Translations under genes and position numbers: made by a program
Part shown: positions 42,226 to 54,200 of the stretch, piece by piece
How positions within the stretch are numbered: the first letter of the stretch is position 1
Layout of the letters: the number at the start of each line of letters is the position of its first letter
Notes under the pieces: generated by a model
The model's database searches: none
What the model was told of the DNA's origin: nothing
What the model saw: the letters and a program-made list of their open reading frames with translations, nothing else
DNA from: Apis mellifera
Lineage: Eukaryota > Arthropoda > Insecta > Hymenoptera > Apidae
Length of the DNA stretch: 64,000 bases
Direction: 5' to 3'
NCBI RefSeq assembly: GCF_003254395.2
Contig: NC_037640.1
Span: 7,980,289 to 8,044,288 of the forward strand

Positions 42226-45200
42226 TATATTAATTATTAAATGCAATATTTTTATATGTTATATACATTTTTAACGAGATAATGAATTACAATAAAGAAC
42301 AATATTTCTGTTTTCTAAATTAAATCTTCACAAGTTCAAAAATAAGAAAAATATAGTTTCGTTATCAATTAGGCTCTATCATTCAAATTCATTGTAGGCC
42401 TGAGACTCGTCTCTCGAGCGCAAAGCATTAATATCCACCAAAAAGAAAATATACACGTACGTATTATTCCATTTTTCCGCGAGAAAAGGCAATAAGTCAA
42501 ACGTATAAAACTTACAAAGTCTACTAGGCAAAGTCCAAGTTATCCCATCTCTCGAGGAAAACGGCGTGAGAAGGCTTAGTGTATCGTATATTCGAACAAA
42601 CGAACTCTGAAAAAAAAAAAAAAAAGGAAAAAAAAGAAAACGCTTTCATTTCGACGAAGGCTTTCCATTATCCCCGGTATCAGAGTGTCTGACACGTCTT
42701 CGAGGAAGCGGGGAACGAAGGGTCTATCGATTCTTTTTGAAGTTTTTCTTCGAGTCACACCGGCGGCTGCTCGCCGTCAAACGTCTGTCGACCAGCTTTG
42801 TCGACAGACTTCTTCCCCGCGTCTGGTGGGCGCATTTTCATTTTCTCGAAGGAGGCCAACACCCCCGAGCCAACCAACCTCCTCCTCCTCCTCCTCCCTG
42901 CAAACGTCACATCGTTTTGCCCCCAGACACCGGTGAAACACGGCGGGGACACACGAGATCCACTCAGCACTTTTGTCCTCCCCCAAAACGCCTCCTCGTC
43001 CTTTCCGCGGAGGGAAAAGAGGATTGGACGAGGAACGATTCTCCTCCGATTTTTCCATTTCTTTAATTCAGGATTTCAATTTTCGACGAGCTAGGATACA
43101 AGATCGTGTACGTTGTAATCCTGTTTTAATTCGGATATTTTTAATAAATTTTTATCTCTGTTGTTAGATCGAACATCTTGTGGCTCGTGAATATCTCTGA
43201 TAACTAATGGTTGACCTATACTACTTCTACTAACAAAGAGCGCTTATGGATCTATTTTTAGAATTCTATATTTGATTGTATCTTATAATTTCAAGAATTG
43301 TAATATTTCAATTATCAAGAAAAAAAAAGAAAAACGTTTCACAGAATCTGAATATTCGAGCTCCTCCATCGAAATAGGAAAAAAAACAAATAATGATTTA
43401 AATTTGTGAGAAGTAATTTTACTTCGAGATCAAGAACGCTCGTTGAAAATGGCCCCGGCTGTTTATAACAACGGCTGTGACGCAGCTTATCCGGGGGGAT
43501 ATCTTGAAAGGAAAACGGAAGGGAGAGAGGTCCAGCGCGGATCGACCAGTTCAGTTCCAACTAAATTGAAAATTTCACGCCTGACGTGCGCCCGGATTTT
43601 CATCGACAGATGCCGAGGATTTTGCATAACCTCTCGCGCGGATTTGAAATCGAGACGAAAATATCGAAGGTATCGCGTTATTTCACCCCTCTCCCCCCCG
43701 GCTCTCCGTGAAATCCGCGTATAAACCAGCTTTTGTTTTCGATCGAGCCGACTGTTTCCGGTTAAGTCTAAAGCCGCTTTCCACCGGAAGCGGTCGTGCT
43801 CCAACAGAAATCCCGTATTATATCGAAGGTATAAAATTAATTTGATTTTTACGCGTTAATATTTTTAAACGATGCTTGTTATTTTATTAAAGCAAGATGA
43901 AATAAAATAAACGTGGAAAGATTCAGGTTGTGGAGGGAATTAATTAATTTAATTTGTAATTGAAATTTAGTGTCGCTAATGTTGCTACTAATGTTAGAAT
44001 AATATATTAGCAAGATGATATGCAACTGTCAAATAATTGTTGATATCGTATATTTCAAAGAGTAATTTATCATTTACTGCTTCATTATATAATTATTTCA
44101 TATTCATATCTGCTAACTAATAAATCGTCGAAAGCGGCCCGCGATCCGCGTGTATTGCAATTTATTGCTCGTCAAAAATTCACAACGGGCATTAAACGAG
44201 AATCAAAATTTCAGAAGTTAAATTTCAAGTTTTAAATCAATCACAACACTTTTTATTTTATTAATTAATACACGCGTAATATGTGTTGATGTAAGTGCGC
44301 GCCATTCGATAAAATTCCAATTTTTTAAGGAATTTTTCAACGCCAGTTGTTTTATTCGGAAATATTCGCAATTAAAAATTGAATCGAGGAATAAATTCCA
44401 TCCGTGAATTAAGATGCAAGATCAGGAAAAATGCAACTAATTTTATTATTTTATTACGATGAATTAAGGACGAAAAAATAATTTCTATCGTAAATTGGCT
44501 AAAATCTGAAGCACCTCCATTTCTTCTCGGTGTATATTCATCTATATACTTGATAAATAATTTCGCGAGACGAAAGAATATTTTGTTTCTCATCGTTTTT
44601 TCAATGTACAACGTAATATATGGTGTATTTCTGGCGCGCGCGGTCATTGCATGCAAGTTGAATAAAAACGGGAAACGAGAACGCTGAAAAATGATATTTC
44701 ACGGGGGCAAAAACGCGTGAAATCGAACAACGAATTAAATGATACGATGCGCAACATATATCGGGTTGTACGGCTTGTAAAGCTATTTCAAAGGGATTAT
44801 TTGAAACGTGGCGTGAGCGCGGCCAGCCCTTCGTCAAATACTGGAGATTAACGTCATCTGGTGACGTATTGCGTTATTTTGACGATGTTGCTCGCCAGCC
44901 TCGTTCGTACATGCCATAAATCACGGTGGGATTGTAATTAAAATATTTACTCGGCCGAAACTTCTGAATGAAACACGTTCAAAGAAAATTAATACCGACC
45001 GAGTAAAAATTAATCGATATCGGCGGTTCATAAACGCCTCGTAAATATCATAAATCGCATTGTGTGCAATTAAAATATTTATACTCGGCCAAAGTATTAA
45101 AAAAAATAAACGACGAATTAAAATTAATGCCATCTAAGCTCTTGATACGCGTTCAAGAAAAAAACGAACATCAAAAGTTTCCTTCCTAAAGTTGAAAATT

Positions 45201-48200
45201 TAATTTTATCGCAGGTGGAAGATTCGTGGTCACGTCTCAGGGGGATCTGCACATCAGAGCCGCCAGACCCGACGACGGCAGAGCCACCTACTCGTGCTTA
45301 ACTTTTCACGCGTTGACCGGTGAAAGGAGGAGGAGCGAGCCTGCCACGTTAACGGTCACAGGCACGTTGCTAAAAGAGCTAACACTTTCTCCTCGTGCTT
45401 CTAATAAAAATATTACGATTCAAAAAAAAAACTTTGAGAAAAAAAGAGAAGATAAATTTAAACAAATAAATCTTAAACTGAAAAGTGTGGATTCAAACCG
45501 AGTTTGGATATTTATTTAATTATAAATCTATTCGATCTATTTTTTAGAGCCAACGGGAACTATGCCGCCACGATTGATGCAGAGATCTCAGATCGCCATC
45601 TCAGCGGAAAGCGGGTCGGACGTTCATCTAACTTGCTCAGCCCAGGGGAACCCGGCCCCGCAATTTGCTTGGTATCGCGATGTTAACGGTTGGTTTAATT
45701 AGGGGATTGTTTACCGAGTAATCTAAATGTACCGTACAGCGCTATATATATAATTCAACGCGATTATCGCTCCTCGTAATTAATCATTTCGACAAATGTA
45801 GTGGTCGAGTCACGATTACGAACGTTTTATCCATATAAATATTTTTATATTATTACGAATCCCTTTATCTATCTACGTCTATCGTTAAATTTGGCGAGTG
45901 AATTCGCGTTAATAATCTCATTTCCTTTCGGATCGGTTATCCTTAAACACGCGTGAAAATGACGAATATGCGGATACACGCGATATTAGCAAGAGTGGCA
46001 TCAAAGTAACGGGGTATTTCGTTGTTGAAGGCCATTCGATACCGGTGGAGTCATTTGGCCGAATTCAACTGTGGGGTGATTTGATGCAAATTCGCCGCGT
46101 GGATGCTCAGGACGCAGGAAGGTACATTTGTCGAGCCAGCAATCAGGTCGGCGAGCAACGAGCGGAAACACACCTGTCGGTCACGTCAAAACTTAACGCG
46201 CGTATACAACCTCGTGTTCAGGTAGAGTTTTGGATTATATATCTCGTATTCTTCTGTAATTCTTGTATATATTGTTTTCTTTTTGTAAATATATATAATA
46301 TTATAAAGTAGATTTTTTTTATATTTATGTAAGTCTATATAGTTATTATATTTATATATTTTTATTGGTATATATTTATTAAAATATAAGAAGATAAAGA
46401 AATGTAAGATAATAACAATTACTATAATTGTTTGGAAATTATAAAGCTTTTGATACTCGCCAAGCCATCGATTATGCAAAATCCCTGGAAGCTAGAAAAT
46501 TCAATCGTGGTCATTTCTGAGCCATGAAATCCAATTATACAATAGACCCCCCGCAATAGTGAAGTACTTATCATAAATGGCGGCTATGATATCGAAGCCG
46601 TTGCTGTTAACTTTTACGGCCATTACACAGAATCCTGGAATTATCATAAAGGTCAAACGGTTTGATTCTAGCAAGATATCGGATCGCATATTCTCCTTTC
46701 AAAGACACGCACGTGTTTGTATCTCGATGGCCAATATATGGACAAACCGAGTTGCTCGAGAGAACTTGTCTTGATCAGTTAATTAAATCAATTAATTATC
46801 AGATACAATTTAAAAGATAGTTAAATATAAAAGGGAATCTGAGTTTAAAAAATACATAAAAGAATAACACTCTTATTCCTGCTCCAACGATTGACCTATA
46901 CTACTAGCTTCAAAGTCTCTTTATAAACTATTCACACCTTATCTCATTATATTCTAACGCAACAAGACTATAACAGAATACTTTCTGGAAAGCGGTTTAA
47001 CCTAACTTTCTAAAAAAAGAAAAAACTCCCTTTCCAACAAATTTCCAACGAACAACTTTTCCACATTTTTCCTTTCAAAGATTAAAACTTGACAGAGTCT
47101 ATCCGTGCCGCGGTATCGATTAAATTCGAAACAAACTAAAAAAAAAAAAAAAAATGCCATGAGTTGAACGATCGTCATCGAAGCGGATGGACACAATGGT
47201 GTCGCGTCAAAGGGGGATGATCTGCGTGGCGCACGGGCATTAACTTTCGAGCACGAATCGTTAACCGTTTCCCGGTATTTACAGATCATCAATTCCGGAG
47301 AGTCGGCCACTATGAATTGCACGGTCGAGGGTTATCCGGTCGAGAGCGTCGAGTGGTTGCACGACGGTGTGCCCGTATTGACCGCGCAGGACACGAGGAT
47401 CAGATTGCTGGCTCCTCTGGTGCTCGTGATAGGCTCGGTCGGCCGAAAGGACAAGGGGATGTATCAGTGTCTGGTGAGGAGCGACAAGGAGAACGCACAG
47501 GCCACCGCGGAATTGAAACTTGGAGGTGTAGTACGATTCTATACGCAAATGTATTCCGATATTTCGATTCGGTTTTTTTTAGAGAAAATTGGCTTTCTTT
47601 TCTGTATTAAGCAGTAATGATAAGTTGATCGATCCATTCGATGTGAAGAAAAAGTTTTACGGTGAAAATAAATTATCGTTTGTTGATAAGCGAATGGAAA
47701 TTCAACTAGGGGGATAATTATTACATTTATCCTTCCTCCGCGGCAAAATTTATCGATTCCAACGTTAATTAATACATGTTTCCCTTTCGTTCCCAAGTGA
47801 TTTAATAACCGCAAACATCCCTGAATAATTCTCTTTATTCGTAACAAGTAAACAATTAATACAATCGTTTCGATTTATTATATTAATAAAAAGAGCCTCA
47901 GAATCGTTAATTTCTCTGTATCTTTAGAAAAAAATAAGAAAAAGAAAGGAACTTGATTAAATATTTCATTCAAAAACATCAATTTTTTAACATCCAGTAG
48001 TATAATTTTAAATTATAATTCTTATAAATGCTCATACAAATCGATACTCGATTTTCGATCTACACAGACGGTACCAGAGTTACAATACACGTTCATCGAG
48101 CAAGCATAGAAAAAAATAAAGAAAAAGAAAGGAACTTGATTAAATATTTCACTCAAAAGCATCAATTTTTTAACATCCAGTAGTATAATTTTAAATTGTC

Positions 48201-51200
48201 TAATTCTTATAAATGCTCATACAAATCGATACTCGATTTTCGATCTACACAGACACGGTACCAGAGTTACAATACACGTTCATTGAGCAAGCATAGAAAA
48301 AAATGAAGAAAAAAAAAGGAACTTGATTAAATATTTCACTGAAAAGCGTTAGCTTTTTAACATCCAGTAGTATAATTTTAAATTATCTAATTCTTATGAA
48401 TTTTTCTTGTGAAATTCTTATGAAATAAAAAATGCTCACACGAATCGATATTAAATTTTCGATCTACACAAAAAAATAAAGAAAAAAAAAAGAACTTGAT
48501 TAAATATTTCACATCGATTTTTCATATCCAGTATATATAATTTTAAATTATCTAATTCTTATAAAATAAAAAATGCTCACACAAATCGATATTGAATTTT
48601 CGATCTACACAGACACGATACCAAAGTTCATCGAGCAAGCATAGAAAAAGAAAGGAAATGATTAAATATTTCACTCAAAAGCATCAATTTTTTAACATCC
48701 AGTAGTATAATTTTAAACCAACTATCTAATTCTTATAAAATAAAATGCTCACGCGAATCGATATTAAATTTTCGATCTACACAGACACGGTACCAGAGTT
48801 CATCGAGCAAGCATAGAAAAAGAAAGGAACTTGATTAAATATTTCATTAAAAAGCGTTTTTTAACATTCAGTAGTATAATTTTAAATTATCTAATTCTTA
48901 TAAAATAAAATGCTCTCACGAATCGATATTGAATTTTCGATCTACACAGACACGGTGCCAGAGTTGCAATACACGTTCATCGAGCAAGCATTGCGACCAG
49001 GCCCTCCAGTATCCTTGAGATGTTCAGCGACCGGATCCCCTCCTCCGTCGTTTACTTGGCTCCTGGACGGAGAGCCTCTGAGCGAGATCGCCTCCGGGCA
49101 TAGGTTCGTATCTGGATCGCCATCGATCAATAATCCACTTCTTAACCGATGCACAATGGCCGGTTGGTTATACAGGTACGCGATAGGACAGTACGTCGAT
49201 CAGTCCGGAGACGTGATCAGTCATTTGAACATATCGTCGGCGGGGGCTGAAGATGGCGGCCTCTACGCTTGTGTCGCTGCCAATACCCTGGCAACGGTCG
49301 AGCACAAAGCTAGATTGAACATTTATGGTAATTCATAATCTTGATTGGTTGTAACGCGGATTGTATTATCAAATAGATGGATAATAGTGTTATTACACTT
49401 ATGCAATAAAGTTTAAGTTATTTTATAGAATTTAATTGTCGAGAGACGTTTAGATCGATACGTGGAATTATTCGAAATGAATAATTAATGAGAAATAAAT
49501 TATGTGTAATTTCTGAATAGTTTATCCTTAACGATGAATATGTAACGTGTAACATTTTTAACATGTTATTTTTAGATTGTTTGCAAACTCTATTATCTTT
49601 TTACCAACAAGAATCACAAGATTGATTTTATTAATTTTATTGATTCACTTTTTCTTATATTATCTTTCGTAGAATATATATATTATTTTCAATTGTATTA
49701 TTTATAATAAGTAATAATTTATGCTGAAACGTGGACCACGAAAACGGGTATAAATCGTCGATTAATTGTGCGAATCGTAATAGGTGAAACGTATCGGAAG
49801 GCACTTCATGTCGATTAATAATTTCAGGCCCGCCATACATCCGATCGATAGGACCAGTTCGTGCGATAGCCGGTGTCGATACCACCATAGCTTGTCCTTA
49901 TTCCGGCTATCCCATCACGTCGGTCGAGTGGTCTCGTGGAGGAGTCGCGCTTCCTCTCGACATAAGACACCGAGTTGACAGTGAGGGCCATCTTACCATC
50001 GCCAATGTGGATCCGAACGACGCCGGCACTTACACTTGTATGGTTCGTGCGAGATCCGGTGAAACGGCGAGCAGGGACATCCGGTTGACTGTCAGCAGTG
50101 AGTATTTGTGGACAAGAATGGAATGGTTTCTTTTATGTTTGAGTTTGTAAAAACATTGAATTGATTATATTTTTCAATCTTTAAAATGATAAAATATATT
50201 GGAATATTTAATTTAATAAAAATAGATTGTATATTATTTTAAAGAGCTTAAAGTATAATTTATAATAAAATTGTATTATATTACATAAAATAGAAAAGAA
50301 TAAATATTATATTTTAAAATGTGATAAATGTTAGAAAATATAATAACATTTGTGTTAATTGTTTATATCTTATCTTATAAGATTGTGTTCTCCGTAAAGA
50401 TTAGAATTGTAGTTACTGCACCACATATATACGTTCGTTTTAACGAGAAACGAGTTTTTGTTTCTCGTTTCTTTTACAGTCGGGTCGGCTACGCCCGCGA
50501 AGAAGTCACGAGACTAGGGGAAAGAAGTAAATTGCACGTCCGAAAGAATTCCTCTAGCGTTCTCTTCTCCCAACTTTTTCTCATTTATCGCGTTTAGAGG
50601 AGGAAAGCTAAAGCTATATACGCGTGGGCGGAAACTAATAAAAGTTGACCGCAATAATTATTTGCTTCTTTATATTATCTGAAGTAAAAATAACTATATA
50701 GCAAAATAAATGAAAATTAAATTAATCTGTACCTCAATATTTTTCCTTGACGATAAATAATTTTTGCGCGAAAGTAAAAGAAAAAAAAGAAGATACTAAA
50801 AGAAGAATTTTCACTTATTTCAGGTCCACCGATTATGACCCCCTTCAACTTCCCTTCGAACCTCCAGGAAGGCAGTCGAGCTCAAGTCACCTGCACCGTC
50901 ACTTCCGGTGATCTGCCGATCTATTTCTCCTGGCTGAAGGATGGCGAGCCGTTACCTTCCTCCTTGCGTGTACGTCATCATCCCTAAGAAATTTCATTTA
51001 TCCAAGCGTAACAAGATATTAGATAAAAAAAAAAAAAAATAATCAAAAGGAAAGCGTCACTAAATTAATCATCAAAACTCCCCTAGCAATTGTTCGCATT
51101 GCAGATCGAGGAGAGGGTGGCCGAATTCTTCAGCCTGCTCGTCTTCAAGGAGCTCTCCTCCCGGCACAGTGGCAAGTACACTTGCGTGGCGACCAACAGC

Positions 51201-54200
51201 GCGGCCAAAGTGAACCACACGGCCGAACTTTTGGTGAAAGTACCCCCGCAATGGATCTTCGAGCCGCAAGACGTGGCCACCCTCCTGGGAAATCCATTGA
51301 ACGTCCACTGCGAGGCGAAGGGATTTCCTCCGCCGCGTGTCACGTGGTTGCGCGCCAGGGAAAGAACCTCGAACGATTATCAGCCTTTGATCGATGGCAC
51401 CGATGGAAGATTAACCATTCTTCCAAATGGATCTCTGTGGACAGCCTCGGCTGGGCCCCAAGATGAAGGGCATTATCTTTGTCGAGCTAACAACGGCATT
51501 GGATCTGGTCTGAGCAAAGTGATCTACGTATCCGTTCATGGTAAGTTATTTGTCGGATTTTTACCATTCTTTTTTGTTATTAAAAGTATTTATTATTATT
51601 ACGTATTTTTCTTTTCTTTTCTGTTTACAGAACCGGCAAGATTCGAGTTTCAGAGCAAGAACGTCACTATTCGTCGTGGAGAATCCGTGACGTTGGATTG
51701 TACAGTAATCGGTGATAACCCTATTGAAGTGCAATGGATGCACAACAGCGATCGTTTAGACACGAACAATCACAGGCTGAGCATTAGTCAGATAAAGACG
51801 GATAACGGTCTCAAGTCCCAATTATCCATAGGAAGCAGTGATCGTCAAGATTCTGGCGTTTACAGATGTACAGCGGATAACGCTTATGGTAGAAGCGAAC
51901 ATTTGATTTATCTTGCTGTCCAAGGTAAAAAATTTAATATTTGATACGATTATATTCTTTCCTTGTCAAATGTATAATCATTTATTTATGATAAGTTTCT
52001 CGTTTCACTGGCTTTTATAATTCTTCTGTAACCATTAATAATTATGATTTCGTGTGTTCAGAGAGACCGGATCCACCAGCCTCGCTAGAAGTCATAGAAA
52101 TTGGATCACGGTCAATACGATTACTGTGGAGAAGGGCTTTCGATGGAAATAGTCCAATACGAAATTACGTTATTCAATATCGATCTCTGAATCACGGTTT
52201 GGCGGATGATTGGAATCCCGCAAAAACGCACAACGTTACTTACACGCCTGGACATTCGAATAATGGGAACACCATACATCCAACACAAAATGGTAATACA
52301 ATACAGGAAAAAAGAATATATAATTTTCATCTTTTTTTTAAAACTTCATTCGATTCAATTCGTTGTTTCTAGGTTTATCTCCTTTTGAAACTACCAGCGA
52401 CGATCAGGAAGTAGCTTTAGTAGGTGGACTTCATCCAGCAGTAACTTATACATTTCGTATATTTGCCATAAATTCGATAGACGTGAGTGTACCCACTGAT
52501 CCTGTGGTCGCTAAAACTCAAGAAGAAGGTACAGAAACACATAAATATTTTAAACGCGTTTACTTTTATCTAACAATTCTTTTTATTTCTTTCTTATTTA
52601 ACAGCACCTACTGAACCACCCCAAAATATTAAAGTACAATCAGCAGGACCTGGGGAGCTTATGGTTAGCTGGCAGGTAAATTTTAATCAATACTCAATGT
52701 TTCATTAATTTATAAGTAATAATTTGTTTTAAGGAAAGATATTAAAAATTTCAATGTAATTTTAACAAATTATGAAAGAAGGATTTATTGCATTCACAGC
52801 CACCTCCAAAAGAATCCTGTAACGGAGATTTATTGGGCTATATAGTGACATGGTCAGAGCATTCATCTTCGACGTCAGGTGTGAATCAAAGTAAAAGTTT
52901 AACTGTGAACGGATGGGCGACTACAAAGGTGCAACTCACCGGCTTGAGAAAGTTCACCAAGTACGATATATCGATCAGAGCTTTCAATAGTATAGCCAGC
53001 GGCCCAGCTAGCGTTCCCATTGTTGGAACAACTCAGGAAGGAGGTGCGATAAACATAAACTCTCGCAAAAAAACTTCTTTTACTTTTTTAATATCATAAT
53101 TTAATAAAATCAATTTTTTCTATTTCTTTTCTTCATTATCAGTGCCAGAAACTCCACCGACACAAGTAACATGTGTTCCTTTATCTTCGCAAAGTGTAAA
53201 AGTTTCCTGGAGCGCTCCTCCACCTCATCAACATGGTGGAATTATTCAGGGTTACAAAGTATACTACAGACCTGTACCTACTGACAATAGTATGTAATTC
53301 AAGTATTGGATACTTATCTTTAAAAAGAACAAAGTAATATATTATTTGCATCAAAAAATTATTTCCAGTGGACATATCAACTGTACGTGAAGTAAAAAAA
53401 ACTTCCAGTGTAGAAACGTATCTACATACGCTGTATAAATATACGAATTATTCTATAAGAGTATTGGCTTACACGGGTGCTGGTGATGGAGTTTTGAGTC
53501 CTCCAATTTTTTGTACTACAGAAGAAGATGGTAAGAATCTTTAATTTTCACTGATCGGATAAAATTTTCAAAGTCGATAAAAACATTATTAAACACAATT
53601 AAATTAATCTAATTGTCTATTTTTAGTCCCAGGTCCTCCAGCCGGTATTAAAGCTTTAGCATTAACTGCAGAGAGTATATTAGTATCGTGGTTACCGCCC
53701 TTGCAACCAAATGGGAACGTTTCCAAATACACGGTTTATAGTAGAGAGGCAGGTTCCAATAATCATAACACACACACCATGCATGAACCACCATCATCTC
53801 CTACTGACACTCTTACTATGGAATTGCGAGGTTTGGTTGAAAGGTAATTAAGATTTTATAAAATTTTATTACAAGTTTTATTTATTAAAAGATAATAAAA
53901 AAGAAATTTTAAATAAAATTACATGTTAGTCAATTGTACGAGTTTTGGGTATCAGCAACGACAGGATTGGGTGAAGGAGAACCAACTACTATTGTAACTC
54001 AAACTACGAATACTAGAGGTTTGATTATTCATAGGATAATTTCCTTACATTTTTTAATCTATAGATTATATTTATTAATTTAATAAAATTTTTATAAAGC
54101 TCCAGCTAGAGTGGCATCTTTTTCGCAATTATTAAGAAGGGCGATTAAATCATCGATCACGTTATCCTGTTTGGTTGTGGGTAATCCTACGCCTCGTCCA

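Larger units (their letters stand above)
31735..45214 (+). other. Dscam intron between Ig2 exons (13.5 kb)
   Basis: No supported coding sequence. Contains a (CTC)n run near 33678-33706, a CAAACCCTCT minisatellite at 37627-37692, a CpG-rich patch at 37740-38290, the tandem array at 40540-41105, a (TA)n run near 42185-42222 and a short duplication close to its 3' end. Confidence 0.7.

Noticed and set aside
43443..43724. Open frame of 93 codons in the Ig2 intron, considered as a missed Ig exon
   Set aside because: Cysteines are present but the Ig spacing, Trp and DxGxYxC signature are not.
45362..45367. Canonical GT donor four bases after the GC site
   Set aside because: Using GT at 45366 would shift the reading frame into the next exon and break the conserved Ig3 start.
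47930..48949. CRISPR-like interpretation of the regular repeats
   Set aside because: Units are 165-190 bases with no short-repeat/unique-spacer pattern, and the DNA is an intron of an animal gene.
50328..50597. Possible alternative Ig7 exon in the Ig6-Ig7 intron
   Set aside because: The frame has no Cys-Trp-Cys Ig core and no similarity to the real Ig7 halves.
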